A DNA stretch of 64,000 nt from Desulforhopalus vacuolatus (GTDB lineage Bacteria; Desulfobacterota; Desulfobulbia; Desulfobulbales; Desulfocapsaceae). The notes beneath the pieces were generated by a model. It did no database searches, was not told the origin of the DNA, and was given only the letters and a program-made list of their open reading frames with translations. Numbering within the stretch: the first letter of the stretch is position 1; each line of letters opens with the position of its first letter. Shown here piece after piece: positions 35,898 through 45,036 of the stretch. The position numbers and the translations under genes are program-made. Location: positions 346,427-410,426 of the forward strand of contig NZ_JAFFPZ010000001.1 in the NCBI RefSeq assembly GCF_016918505.1, given 5' to 3'.

Positions 35898-35930
35898 GAC
35901 GGATAATGAAAAATTATCCGTCCTCTTTTT
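35898..35930 (+). terminator. Rho-independent terminator after rubredoxin
   Basis: GACGGATAAT-gaaaa-ATTATCCGTC is a perfect 10-base stem followed by CTCTTTTTG. It ends the monocistronic rubredoxin transcript. Confidence 0.9.
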
Positions 35931-36006
35931 GTTCACTCACCACATTATGCATCCTCTCCCTCCAGACAATTCTGCCCTGCCTTCTTTTATCTGTACGCTC
36001 CGTTTT

Positions 36007-36190
36007 ATACCATTCACATTTTTTACTGACCAGAGAACACGATTGCGTGGAAATCTTTTTTGGCGATTACGAAAGGATAAACAGGATGTAAAATTGATCG
36101 CAATGGTGATAACGGTGGCATTACATCATCATTGGTGAAAAATTGGTACAACAGTGATTCCAGCGATGATGTAGAGACAAGGCATGCCGA
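36007..36190. repeat. Truncated mosaic repeat with palindrome module
   Basis: Starts with ATACCATTCACATTTTT, then ACCAGAGAACACGATTGCGT, a TTTTTTGGCGATTACGAAAG block and the palindrome module. The module is cut in the middle of its core: AGAGACAAGGCATGCC is followed by unrelated GAGAGAAAATC at 36190. So this copy has lost its right arm. Confidence 0.8.
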
Positions 36191-36379
36191 GAGAAAATCA
36201 AACCGGGAAAGAAATCCCGGTGAAGACACAAGGAAAAAAGATGCAGAGCAAAGCCATGAAGAACCCGGTAAGAACAGCCCCGGGCAAGAGATGTACGCCA
36301 AAAGGCTGCAGAAGAGAGAAGAGCAGGCACATGGGGTCAAACAATGCAGAGCCGGAAAACCGACTCTGCACCACACGGG
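36191..36379. other. Unassigned gap
   Basis: About 190 bases with only short frames and a small inverted pair (ACCGGG...CCCGGT near 36203-36222). Nothing recognisable. Confidence 0.4.
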
Positions 36380-36604
36380 TCAATTCCAGACAACCGCTTT
36401 TTCAAGCCAGCGGCACTGCTCATTGCTGTACTTTTCCCGATGTTCGTCAAAGGTTGCAAACGGTCCGTCTTTCTGCCTGTTCAGGGCACAGACAAACTCG
36501 CTGCCGTCTTTTACTTTTACGAGGATAAACACTTCGTACGATCCAGTCATAATCAGCGCCTCCCTGTTCTTCAGGGTACCTTTAATAACCAGTCTTTCGC
36601 CCAT
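36380..36604 (-). CDS. Small protein of unknown function, possibly 5'-decayed
   Basis: A 74-residue frame starting MGERLVIKGTLKNREALIM with a basic/aromatic end (RWLEKAVVWN). No family is recognised. In-frame sequence upstream reads SEDKFFTVTKK before a stop, and a neighbouring frame carries EAQEEIYRRYMIDIGVYRL, so the gene may once have been longer and is now frameshifted. A related but more decayed segment (SEDKFFTVTK-MGERLVI) lies at 62750-62895. Either a real short gene or a relic. Confidence 0.4.
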   Translation of the reverse strand: MGERLVIKGTLKNREALIMTGSYEVFILVKVKDGSEFVCALNRQKDGPFATFDEHREKYSNEQCRWLEKAVVWN

Positions 36605-36989
36605 CTTCTTCGTTACAGTAAAAAATTTATCCTCGGAGGTAAGCGATAGACTCCGATATCAATCATATACCTGCGGTAAATTTCCTCCTGCGCCTCGAAT
36701 ATAAACGAAATACAAGATTATTAAAGGCACCCTTTATTCGATCTGAAACTTGAATGACGGCGACAAAAGATCGCCATCGTGATATAAAATCAGCCCGAAC
36801 AACACCTGCACAAACCGAACGCTTTACTTACAGCGTCCTTATGCATACTATTACTAATTGTTTCTTTAAAAGTCAAAGATGATTTTTCCCATGTATTTAT
36901 GGGGGAAGCATTCAGAAGACATTCAAATTATAATAAGATTATAAATAATAAATAACAGTATCTTTGAATAATTACTCACGAGGCAAAAA
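36605..36989. other. AT-rich gap before slyX
   Basis: The first 115 bases are homologous to part of 62780-62895 (see the decayed gene). The rest is AT-rich, especially 36920-36970 (TATAATAAGATTATAAATAA), which likely includes the slyX promoter. No gene is supported. Confidence 0.45.
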
Positions 36990-37193
36990 GTGAAAGAAAA
37001 TGATCATGAACAGCGTCTGCAGAGTATTGAGGAGAAAATCTCCTGGCAGGAAGAGACTCTTGAACAGTTGAGCGAGGTACTGCTGGATCACCAGCGGCAA
37101 ATTGACAAACTAATAGAGGAACAGGAGAAACTTCTCAGCCTGACAGAGGTTGGCGGAGAGAAAGTTGCAAATGAGAAACCTCCGCATTACTAA
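36990..37193 (+). CDS. slyX: SlyX family protein
   Basis: A 67-residue coiled-coil protein with heptads across most of its length (QRLQSIEEKISWQEETLEQL, DHQRQIDKLIEEQEKLL) and the conserved C-terminal PPHY. The pattern and length match SlyX, a small protein of unknown function. The start is GTG 36990 with GAGG seven bases upstream. It converges on the helicase gene, whose stop is 27 bases away. Confidence 0.88.
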   Translation: MKENDHEQRLQSIEEKISWQEETLEQLSEVLLDHQRQIDKLIEEQEKLLSLTEVGGEKVANEKPPHY

Positions 37194-37220
37194 GAAAGCA
37201 GCCACAATACTCCCGCCGCA

Positions 37221-39536
37221 TCACTCCATCACGTCAAGCTTTGCATATTTTACCAGCAGCAGGACCTCCCCCTCTTCGGGAAATTTTGCGGTGATCCGCC
37301 CCGAAGAGCGGTCATGAATGGCCACAATTACCCCCGTTCCCCAGGAGGGATGAAAAACCTCCAGTCCCTCCTGCAACTCATTTATGGCAAGTGCCCGACG
37401 GGGACGCAGGGACGCTTTGTCCTCAGGTTCCAATCTGCGCTCTTCCAGCTGGACACCCTCTTCAGCATGCACTGCGGCAAGGTAGCGGTGGACAATGGTG
37501 AGATCCTCCCCGCGAATCGTCCCCCCTGCAGCTTCACCCGCATCCATCCGCCGACCCAGTTCCATCGAAACACCCGCGTTTTCTTCGTAAAGAAAACGGC
37601 TCGCCCGCACCTCATTTGCCGGGCGCTTGATACTTCCTCTTGCCATTGCCTTCTTCAGTTGCGCATCCGGGGGAGAGATGCAGACCAGTTTTTCAATCGC
37701 CCGGGTAATGGCCACATAGAAGAGCCGCCGCTCATCCTCCATGTTCTCCTCGCCGCTCTCTCCTTTAAAGAAAGGGAAACAGCCCTCCTCCAGCCCCGGC
37801 AGGATAACCAGGGGCCATTCAAGTCCCTTGGCGCGATGGATTGAGGTAAGCAACAGGCTCTCCCCCCTCTCTGCACTGCCCCGACAACGAAATTCCTCAA
37901 TCCGGTCAAGCAGCCCATTGACTGACAAGTCGTCACTGCGGGCAAAATCAATCAACGCTTCACAAGTCTTCACCCGATTTTCCGCAGTCACCGTCCGTGC
38001 GGAGATACTGCTATAAAAAGCGTAAAGGTCCAGTTTATCCACCAGCCTGCGAAGCAGGGGCGCGGCGGGAGATTCCCCGTCCTGTTGCAGCAGCCAGCGC
38101 CAGACAATGACAATATCCTCAATACGATGAAGAATAAAGGGTGGCAGCTTTCTACGCACCCCACCGGCAAGACGGGCGGCAGCCTCCCCGGGCGAACTCT
38201 GCAACAGCGGCAGCATGCTGTTCAGGACGCCCTCCAGCTCCTCTTTTTTTATCCCCGGATGGGGCTGGTTGAGCATGGCACGCAGGGTCGCCTCCAGACT
38301 CTCTGGAGCAAGATCGGTAAAACGCGAGGCGGCAAGACGCAGATAACCGAGCAGGGCGACAATCTCCTCGCAGCCGAAGAGATCCGCCCCGCCCTCCAGC
38401 CTGTAGGGGATACCCTCGCTGAGTAGAGCCAGCTCCACCGGTACACTCTGCGCATAGAGACGCACCAGCACGGCAGCCTCGACAAGACGGCGTCCCTGCT
38501 TTTGCCATTCACGCAGTACGGTGGTTACCGGATGAGAACCCGACTGCTCTTCAAGGGAAAGAATCTCAGTGGGACCGTTGCTCTTATGAGAGATGCAAAG
38601 CTTTTCATCACGACGCAGATTGTTGGCGATGAGATGGTTGGCGGCCAGCGACAGGGCGTGACCGTAGCGAAAGGTAAAGGACAGGTTGTAGTCACGGGGG
38701 GAAGGAAAATCCAGGGCGAAATTTTTGATGATGTACTCGGGTCGTGCCCCGCGCCACTCATAGATACACTGGTCCACATCGCCCACTACCATCACCTCGG
38801 CCCGGCTGCCGGTGATAATCTTCAGAAGCTGCTGCTGGCTCTCATTGATGTCCTGATACTCATCAACAATGATATGTGCCACCCGATTCTCCACCCAGCT
38901 CACCAGTTTACCATCGGCGGAGAGAGCCTGGAGCGGTTCATAGATAAGATCGGAGTAAAAACGCAGGCCTGCCCGCTGGCGCTGTTCCTCAAACAGTTCA
39001 AAGGCCTCGATAAAAAAGGATAAATTCGGACCAGGATGCAGAGACTGCAATACCGCTGCCGGCCCCTCCACCGCCCCCTTGACGAGGTCAATAAAGGCAA
39101 GGAATTCCTCTACCTGCTCCTTCGGCAGATACGTTCCTTCTCCCTCAACCCGGCGAAAGGCCTCCCCTGCGGCTGCCCGTGCGAGACGTTCAAGGAGAAA
39201 ATCCTTTGTCTCCAGTCGATACTGCGGCAGCACCCCCCTGCGAACAAAGGAGCTGACCAGCCGGAAACCAAGAGAGTGAAAAGTGCGAATCTCGGGCAGG
39301 GCGGAGAAACGGGTCAGCCGTGCCCGCATCGACTGCTCAAAGGCTTCACGGGCGGAACGGTTAAACATCAGCACAAGGATATCATCAGCTGGCACCCCCT
39401 GCTCAAGCAGAGCGCCGACACGGGCAATCATCGTAGTGGTTTTGCCGGAACCGGCTACGGCCGAAACCCGGGCATGGCCACCCCGGTGCGCGATAATCTG
39501 CTGTTGTTCTCTGGTAAATTTCATAGCTGGATTCAT
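37221..39536 (-). CDS. UvrD/Rep-family superfamily 1 DNA helicase
   Basis: A helicase of about 771 residues. Motifs in order: the Q-like TREQQQIIAH, Walker A SAVAGSGKTTTM, HSLGFRL, Walker B HIIVDEYQDIN, motif III VVGDVDQCIYEWRGA, FRYG, motif V TSIHRAKGLEWPLVILPG and motif VI RLFYVAITRA. The C-terminal 50 residues (FHPSWGTGVIVAI, GRITAKFPEEG) form a small Tudor-like tail as in PcrA/UvrD, used for protein contacts. ATG 39536 or 39524 (MKFTREQQ) is the likely start; a TTG further upstream is less likely. It acts in DNA repair or replication restart. Confidence 0.9.
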   Translation of the reverse strand: MNPAMKFTREQQQIIAHRGGHARVSAVAGSGKTTTMIARVGALLEQGVPADDILVLMFNRSAREAFEQSMRARLTRFSALPEIRTFHSLGFRLVSSFVRRGVLPQYRLETKDFLLERLARAAAGEAFRRVEGEGTYLPKEQVEEFLAFIDLVKGAVEGPAAVLQSLHPGPNLSFFIEAFELFEEQRQRAGLRFYSDLIYEPLQALSADGKLVSWVENRVAHIIVDEYQDINESQQQLLKIITGSRAEVMVVGDVDQCIYEWRGARPEYIIKNFALDFPSPRDYNLSFTFRYGHALSLAANHLIANNLRRDEKLCISHKSNGPTEILSLEEQSGSHPVTTVLREWQKQGRRLVEAAVLVRLYAQSVPVELALLSEGIPYRLEGGADLFGCEEIVALLGYLRLAASRFTDLAPESLEATLRAMLNQPHPGIKKEELEGVLNSMLPLLQSSPGEAAARLAGGVRRKLPPFILHRIEDIVIVWRWLLQQDGESPAAPLLRRLVDKLDLYAFYSSISARTVTAENRVKTCEALIDFARSDDLSVNGLLDRIEEFRCRGSAERGESLLLTSIHRAKGLEWPLVILPGLEEGCFPFFKGESGEENMEDERRLFYVAITRAIEKLVCISPPDAQLKKAMARGSIKRPANEVRASRFLYEENAGVSMELGRRMDAGEAAGGTIRGEDLTIVHRYLAAVHAEEGVQLEERRLEPEDKASLRPRRALAINELQEGLEVFHPSWGTGVIVAIHDRSSGRITAKFPEEGEVLLLVKYAKLDVME

Positions 39537-39646
39537 GGCAAATGGCGGAAGATCCGTTTCAAGTTTTCCACAATACACCACCAGAAACCTCTGACAAGCA
39601 GTAGATTTCTCTTGCAAAAACGGGGTAATTATCGCAATTTTGCCCT

Positions 39647-40144
39647 ATGCAAAAATTTCTGGCTTCTCATCGGTGGTTGAGCAGGCTCTGGTTTTCCGTC
39701 CTCTGCCTTTGTGCCTGCGCTCTCTCTGCACTGCTGATGCTCTACTTCATTGGCCAGCCGCAAGAGATTGCTCTCTCCCAGCTGCCCCCGGCTTCGCAGG
39801 AGAACCCGCCACCCTTCGTTCTGGAGCGCGTAGAAAAAGGAAGCTTCGCCCTCGCCATCACCGGCTGGATACGTAAACCGAAGCAGAAACTTTCCGACTC
39901 TCACAACATGGACCGCATCGAAGTGCTGCTGCACAATACCAGCCGCACCTGGTGCCTGCCCACCTTCATGGAGCAACGAAAAGAATTGCCTCTTCGACAC
40001 AGGACCAGGTATTTCAACAGCGGCTTCCGCAGTGGAGCCCTGAACTGTCTCATTACACCAGGCAGGTACTCCATTCTCCTGCGCATCCGCCACGATGGCA
40101 AAGTCCAGATCACCGATACTCATGAAACTCTTACTCTCCCGTGA
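39647..40144 (+). CDS. Hypothetical single-span membrane protein
   Basis: A 165-residue protein of unknown family with one N-terminal membrane helix (LWFSVLCLCACALSALLMLY) and a soluble domain of mixed character (FALAITGWIR, IEVLLHNTSRTWCLPTF, CLITPGRYSILLRI). It starts divergently from the helicase. Its last 23 bases overlap the likely start of the following polytopic membrane protein, so the two are probably made together. No catalytic motif is visible. Confidence 0.65.
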   Translation: MQKFLASHRWLSRLWFSVLCLCACALSALLMLYFIGQPQEIALSQLPPASQENPPPFVLERVEKGSFALAITGWIRKPKQKLSDSHNMDRIEVLLHNTSRTWCLPTFMEQRKELPLRHRTRYFNSGFRSGALNCLITPGRYSILLRIRHDGKVQITDTHETLTLP

Positions 40145-41402
40145 AAGTCTCACTCCGTTAAGCCTTACCTTCGCGGCGATATTCTTCGTCTGGGCTGGCT
40201 GGTTCAATTATCATCTTGACCTTTCCTTCGGCGACTCCGTTAACTATTTCTGTAAATATACCGCCACCCTGCAGTTCCTCCTGGAACGCTATAACACCTG
40301 GTCATCCCGCTTTTTCATTGAGGCCCTGCTCACCTCGCTGGCCAGACACGACACCCTTTTTCTCGTGCTCAACACCCTCGTCATGGCGATCACCCCATTA
40401 CTCCTGCTGACTCTTTTTACCACAAAGCAGATCCGTAATCACGCCTGGGTAGTCTTCGCCCTGATCAGTTTTTATCCCATTGGTGACATGGGTACCGCCG
40501 GCTGGCGCGCAACCATGATTAACTATTACTGGCCGCTGGCAGCGGGGCTTTTCGCCCTGCGACTGTGCACCACCCCCTGCGGTCTGCGCTGGATTCCTCT
40601 CTGCATCGCCCTGATTTTCGCATGCAATCACGAGCAGCTCTGTTTCATCCTCTGCACCGTATTCACTGTCAACGCCGCAGTAAAACTGCATCGCAGACAG
40701 GACGCCCGGCCTGTTGAATGGCTCGCAGCACTGATTCCGCTGCTGCTCTGCCTGCTCAGCATGTCGGTAATCCTCGTCTCACCAGGCAACGCCCATCGGC
40801 AGCTCATCAGCACCATAGAATTCTACCCCGGCTTTCTCGACCTGCCGCTCTTCTACCGTGCCTTCCTCGGCTTTGAATCCACCTGCAGTCACTATTTTTA
40901 TGCCCCGCAGCAAGTCTTCCTGCTCTTCGCCGTTATCTTTCTGATCTGTGCCCTGACCCGCTGGAAAGAGAACCACCGGGATATTCTTTTTCCACTGCTG
41001 GCCCTGCTCATCCAACCCCTCTCCCAGCTGCTTCCTGGTCACACCTCCCCAGAGGATCTCATCACGCCAGACACTCTTACCTCACTGCGCCTCTGGGGAC
41101 ATTTTTTCTTCTCCATTGTTCTCTGTCTTGGCATCACGCGGACACTCTTTCGCTCCTTCCGTGAGCAAACGCAGGGACTCGCTGCGGCGGGAATCTTTGC
41201 CCTTGGCATGGTCACCCGCTTCATGCTGGGACTGTCGCCAAGCATCTTCGCATCGTCCACCCGCACCTTTATTTTCACCGATTTCACCTTTATTCTCCTC
41301 TCCCTGATGCTGATCAGCGAGCACAATCTGCTGGAAAACAAATGGGCGGAACGAATGAGCTGGCTCTTCTGTGCCGCGTATATGACAACCCGCTTCCACT
41401 GA
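40122..41402 (+). CDS. Polytopic membrane protein, DUF6056-like
   Basis: About 426 residues with roughly ten hydrophobic helices. The segment FGDSVNYFCKY...RYNTWSSRFFIEALL is like the loop of DUF6056 and related GT-C-like membrane proteins, which have an acidic residue after helix 1 and a W-S-x-R motif. GWRATMINYYWPL and NHEQLCFIL are also typical of the group. A role in sugar or lipid-linked transfer is possible but not shown. ATG 40122 is chosen (MKLLLSRES); another ATG lies at 40095. It pairs with the upstream hypothetical gene. Confidence 0.7.
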   Translation: MKLLLSRESLTPLSLTFAAIFFVWAGWFNYHLDLSFGDSVNYFCKYTATLQFLLERYNTWSSRFFIEALLTSLARHDTLFLVLNTLVMAITPLLLLTLFTTKQIRNHAWVVFALISFYPIGDMGTAGWRATMINYYWPLAAGLFALRLCTTPCGLRWIPLCIALIFACNHEQLCFILCTVFTVNAAVKLHRRQDARPVEWLAALIPLLLCLLSMSVILVSPGNAHRQLISTIEFYPGFLDLPLFYRAFLGFESTCSHYFYAPQQVFLLFAVIFLICALTRWKENHRDILFPLLALLIQPLSQLLPGHTSPEDLITPDTLTSLRLWGHFFFSIVLCLGITRTLFRSFREQTQGLAAAGIFALGMVTRFMLGLSPSIFASSTRTFIFTDFTFILLSLMLISEHNLLENKWAERMSWLFCAAYMTTRFH

Positions 41403-41436
41403 AAACGGGAGAAACAAGAGGTTCTTCAAGGTCCCC

Positions 41437-42840
41437 TTATCTTTTTTTCGGCGGCAGCACATCGGTGGCTGAGCCGTCAACAATCTCCGCAGCAAAGGCA
41501 AAAGTCTCCGCGAGAGTGGGATGGGCGTGAACGGTGACACTGATATCCCGCGCCGTTGCCCCCTTCTCCAGGGCCAGGACCGCCTCATGGATCAGCTCTC
41601 CGGCACCTGTACCGCAGATCGCCGCACCGACGATACGCCCCTCTTCATCAAAGAGTACCTTGGTCACTCCGGCTGAAGCACCCATACTCAATGCCCGACC
41701 GCTGGCCCCCCAGGGGAATTTACCACGGGCAACGCGAATGCCCCGCTCCTTCGCCTCCTTCTCAGTCAGTCCCATCCACGCAACCTCCGGCGAAGTGTAG
41801 GCCACCGAAGGAATGGTGCCCGGTTTGAAAACGACATTGTGACCGGCAATGTTCTCCGCCGCCACCTTGCCCTCATGGGTTGCCTTGTGCGCCAGCATGG
41901 GATTGCCGACCACATCCCCGATGGCGTACACCCCGGCGACACTGGTCTCCATCTTTGCATTGACGATGATAAACCCTCGCTCATCGATGGCAACACCGAC
42001 CTTCTCAAAACCCATCCCGGCGGAAGAGGGACAGCGGCCGACGGCCACCAGGACGGCGTCAAACTCTGCCTGTTCCGGGGCTTTTTTGCCCTCAAGTTCA
42101 ACGACAATACCCCCTGCAGCGACCTCCATCTTCTTCATCTTCGTGGCGGTGTAGATGGCGTAACGCTTCTTCAGCTTCATCGCCAGCGGGTTGACCATAT
42201 CCTTGTCCGCCGGCGGGATAATCTGCCCCTGCATTTCCACGATGGTGATCTCTGAACCGAGGGCATAGTAAACCTGCGCCATCTCCAGCCCGATAATACC
42301 ACCGCCGATAATCAGCAGGCGCTTCGGCACCTCCCGAAGTTCCAGCGCATCAGTGGAATCCCAAATGCGTTTATCCTCTGGCAGCCCGGGGATACGGAAG
42401 GGGACCGAGCCGGTGGCGATAATTAAATTTTTCCACGCCACCTCCTCCTCTCCGTCGACGGTGGTTATCCGCAGGCATCCCGCTCCCGCAACTTCACCTC
42501 TACCTGCAAGACGGGTGATACCCCGTTTCTTGCAGAGGGTGGCAAGACCGTCCGTAAGCTGCTTCACCACCTGTTCTTTTTTTGCCAGCAACACCGTGAT
42601 ATCAAGCTCTGGAGGGGGATAATGCACGCCCCACTCAACCGCCTCCGCAGCCTCCTCCATCACTGCGGCCGCATGCAGCAGGGTTTTTGAGGGGATGCAC
42701 CCCACATTAAGACAGGTCCCGCCAAGTCGTTCTCCACAGTCCACAAGGCAGACTGAAAGCCCCAGATCAGCCGCCCGAAATGCCGCAGTATACCCTCCTG
42801 GACCGCCGCCAAGGACAACCGCATCATAGATTTCACTCAT
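41437..42840 (-). CDS. lpdA: Dihydrolipoyl dehydrogenase
   Basis: A 467-residue FAD disulfide oxidoreductase, the E3/L-protein of 2-oxoacid dehydrogenases and glycine cleavage. It has the FAD fold VVLGGGPGGYTAAFRAADLG, redox pair GGTCLNVGCIPSK, NAD fold LLIIGGGIIGLEMAQVYYALG, GVYAIGDVVGNPMLAHKATHEG, and the active-site VHAHPTLAE. The length is standard (about 470). No E1/E2 genes lie beside it. The glycine cleavage genes 2.2 kb away on the same strand are the likely partners. CAGGAGAACAGG precedes the ATG. Confidence 0.95.
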   Translation of the reverse strand: MSEIYDAVVLGGGPGGYTAAFRAADLGLSVCLVDCGERLGGTCLNVGCIPSKTLLHAAAVMEEAAEAVEWGVHYPPPELDITVLLAKKEQVVKQLTDGLATLCKKRGITRLAGRGEVAGAGCLRITTVDGEEEVAWKNLIIATGSVPFRIPGLPEDKRIWDSTDALELREVPKRLLIIGGGIIGLEMAQVYYALGSEITIVEMQGQIIPPADKDMVNPLAMKLKKRYAIYTATKMKKMEVAAGGIVVELEGKKAPEQAEFDAVLVAVGRCPSSAGMGFEKVGVAIDERGFIIVNAKMETSVAGVYAIGDVVGNPMLAHKATHEGKVAAENIAGHNVVFKPGTIPSVAYTSPEVAWMGLTEKEAKERGIRVARGKFPWGASGRALSMGASAGVTKVLFDEEGRIVGAAICGTGAGELIHEAVLALEKGATARDISVTVHAHPTLAETFAFAAEIVDGSATDVLPPKKR

Positions 42841-43213
42841 CCTGTTCTCCTGTAAAAAAAAATAGACGTTTTGAAGTTTTCAATCACTAACTTCTCAAAA
42901 AGTTATGGAAAAAGACAAAGAATTTCACCGCGAAGGACACAAAGAACGCGAAGAGTAAAAATACAACAACAGCAATTCTCTGTTTCATTTAAAAAATCTT
43001 TGTCCTTAAATCTTTTTCGCCTTTATTCGTATGTTTAGAGCTTTTATTCGTTGGCAAAAAGTTTTTCGCTTTTTGCCTTCCTTCGCGTTCTTCGCGGTAA
43101 AAAATTGTCTTACCGCTTTTTCCTTTTCCCGTTTTAATTTCGATGAACTCTTTGTTCTGAAATTGTTCTGAAATGTTTTTTCCACGTATTTTTAAGAAGT
43201 TACTTCAATCAGG
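42841..43213. repeat. Degraded intergenic repeat
   Basis: From about 42925 to 43140 there are family words without clear ends: TTCACCGCGAAGGACACAAA, AACAGCAATTCTCTGTTTCA, TTTAGAGCTTTTATTCG, GGCAAAAAGTTTTTCG and CCTTCCTTCGCGTTCTTCG, the last an inverted echo of the first. It looks like an old copy. No gene is seen. Confidence 0.7.
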
Positions 43214-43735
43214 TTAAAACTTTTCCTGATGCACAGCACTCCACAGCAATTTCTCACGCGGCTGACCGACCTTCTCCTCCGCAGGCCAGCCGAAGGAAAG
43301 CAGGCAAAGCACCTCCAGCTCTGCGGGAATCCCCAGCTCATGACGTACATACTCCGCTGCATCCATCTGCTCATCATGCTCCCGACCTCGAATCTGCACC
43401 CAGCAAGAGGCCAGGCCAAGATCTGTTGCCAGATACTGGGCACTGATGGCAGCTGCGGAACAGTCTTCAATCCAGGTATCGGTTTGTTTCGCATCACCGA
43501 GCACAGCTACCGCCAGTGCCGCACCTTTAAGCATGGCTGCACCGTGGGGTTTTGCCTGCGCCAGTTGTTTCAGCACTTCCCGATCCTGAATAAGAATAAA
43601 CTGCCAGCTCCGTTTGCTCTTGCCGGAAGGGGCACGAAGCAGTGCCTCGGCCAGAAGTTCAATCTGCTCCCTGTTCAGGGGTTTTTCTTCGTATTTCCGG
43701 ATAGAACGTCTTTTACGCATTAACTCGATAAACAT
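43214..43735 (-). CDS. Nitroreductase family protein
   Basis: A 173-residue FMN-dependent nitroreductase-like protein. The N-terminal RKRRSIRKYEEKPL is the classic FMN phosphate-binding start. APSGKSKRSWQFILIQD and GLASCWVQIRGREHDEQ continue the fold. The short length (about 170) is the small single-domain type common in anaerobes. The substrate is unknown. GGAGGCGAAC precedes ATG 43735. Confidence 0.9.
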   Translation of the reverse strand: MFIELMRKRRSIRKYEEKPLNREQIELLAEALLRAPSGKSKRSWQFILIQDREVLKQLAQAKPHGAAMLKGAALAVAVLGDAKQTDTWIEDCSAAAISAQYLATDLGLASCWVQIRGREHDEQMDAAEYVRHELGIPAELEVLCLLSFGWPAEEKVGQPREKLLWSAVHQEKF

Positions 43736-43899
43736 GTTCGCCTCCTTGAAAATGGTGGAAAGAGATTTTTTTCTGGTATAATGTCCGAGGAACTAAAAAA
43801 TGCAGTCTGCCAGGAAATTTTGACCTCCTTAAAAGAGGATCACGCTCAAAAGGGTACCCAAAAGATATTCTGCAGCCCTGCACCGTTTCATTCACTGTG

Positions 43900-43980
43900 G
43901 AGCGGATTCACAAGACCTTCCATGCCCTCTACGGCGCCGTACTGCTCTTCTTCGGCGTCTATCTTCTGATAAAGGCTTAA
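43900..43980 (+). CDS. Possible 26-residue membrane peptide ahead of rsgA
   Basis: A GTG at 43900 opens a short frame reading VERIHKTFHALYGAVLLFFG and ending YLLIKA, stopping one base before the rsgA ATG. It has one clear helix and looks protein-like, but the open frame extends upstream without a better start, so it may be the end of a lost gene. No good ribosome site is seen. Confidence 0.25.
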   Translation, partial: ERIHKTFHALYGAVLLFFGVYLLIKA

Positions 43981-43981
43981 A

Positions 43982-44890
43982 ATGAAAAGACAAGGAGTTA
44001 TAACCTCTCACTACGGCGTTGCCGTGGATGTCCGCTTTGCAAACGGTGAGGTAAAGATGGTACGGGTGAAGCGCAACTCCGGTCATGTGGTGGGCGATGC
44101 CGTAGAGGTAGAGGACGAGATTCTCTCCCGCCTGCCGCGCCGCACCGAGATTCGCCGCATGGATGCCCGCAACAGCCTGCACACGGTGGGAGCCAACCTC
44201 GACCTGCTCTGCATCGTCGCCACCTGCGAGCCTTTGCCTCCGCCAGGCTTTATCGCCCGGGCTATCGTTGCAGCCCGCAGCGCAGAGCTGACGCCGGTAC
44301 TCCTCCTCAACAAGTCCGACCTGTCATGTTTTGCCGAATACGCGGCACTCTGCAGGAAGAACTACTCTGGTTCTCTGCCCATCTTTGAACTCTGCGCAGA
44401 ACGCCACGACGGGCTTGAGACCTTCGCCGCCTACCTTAATGCCAACCATCGCGGCATCTTTGTCGGTCCCACCGGAGTGGGTAAAAGTTCCATCCTCAAC
44501 GGCCTCGTGCCCGATATTGATCTGGCAACCGGTGAGATCAGCGAGAGCCGCAAGCGCGGCCGTCACACCACCACCGTCAGCACCCTGCACACCCTGCCCG
44601 GCGGCGGTGAGCTGATTGATTCCCCCGGCTTCAACGACTTTGGCCTCGTGGACATCGGGGTAGACGCCCTCGCTCTCTTCTTCCCCGGCTTTGAAACTGC
44701 ACTGGAGACACCCTGCCGCTTCCGCGACTGCCGCCACCGTGAAGAGCCAGGATGCTCCATCCACGAAGCACGCGCCGCAGGCACCGTGGGCGAGGAGCGC
44801 TATTCCATGTACCTGCAGCTTCTCGCTGAGGTGGAAGGCGCAGAGGCCAACTCTCACTGGCGTGAACGCCGTAAACGACGCAAGAAATAA
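43982..44890 (+). CDS. rsgA: Ribosome biogenesis GTPase RsgA
   Basis: A 302-residue circularly permuted GTPase that acts late in 30S subunit maturation. An OB domain (about 1-70) comes first. The G motifs are in permuted order: LLLNKSD (G4), then IFVGPTGVGKSSILNGL (G1), RHTTTVSTL (G2), DSPGFNDFGL (G3). The C-terminal zinc site has CRFRDCRHREEPGC. The length matches the family (about 300-350). Its ATG follows closely on a short open frame. Confidence 0.95.
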   Translation: MKRQGVITSHYGVAVDVRFANGEVKMVRVKRNSGHVVGDAVEVEDEILSRLPRRTEIRRMDARNSLHTVGANLDLLCIVATCEPLPPPGFIARAIVAARSAELTPVLLLNKSDLSCFAEYAALCRKNYSGSLPIFELCAERHDGLETFAAYLNANHRGIFVGPTGVGKSSILNGLVPDIDLATGEISESRKRGRHTTTVSTLHTLPGGGELIDSPGFNDFGLVDIGVDALALFFPGFETALETPCRFRDCRHREEPGCSIHEARAAGTVGEERYSMYLQLLAEVEGAEANSHWRERRKRRKK

Positions 44891-44965
44891 GTGTACCCAT
44901 AAGGGTCCCGTCCGGCCAACAGGCCAATTATCCTCATTTTTACCCAATCAAAGAATGTCGTGCAC

Positions 44966-45005
44966 GTAAAAAAACGGCAGCCCCGTGTTAACGGTGCTGC
45001 CGCTT
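44966..45005. terminator. Bidirectional terminator between rsgA and gcvPB
   Basis: CGGCAGC and GCTGCCG form a 7-base stem around a 13-base loop (CCCGTGTTAACGGT region). The minus strand continues with TTTTTTTACG and the plus strand with TTCTCTGTTTCTTC. It serves the convergent ends of rsgA and the gcv operon. Confidence 0.8.
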
Positions 45006-45036
45006 CTCTGTTTCTTCTCTGTTGAACTACAGCCGT

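Noticed and set aside
43781..43969. 62-codon plus-strand frame before rsgA
   Set aside because: The sequence has no protein-like features, and another frame with a clear helix overlaps it.
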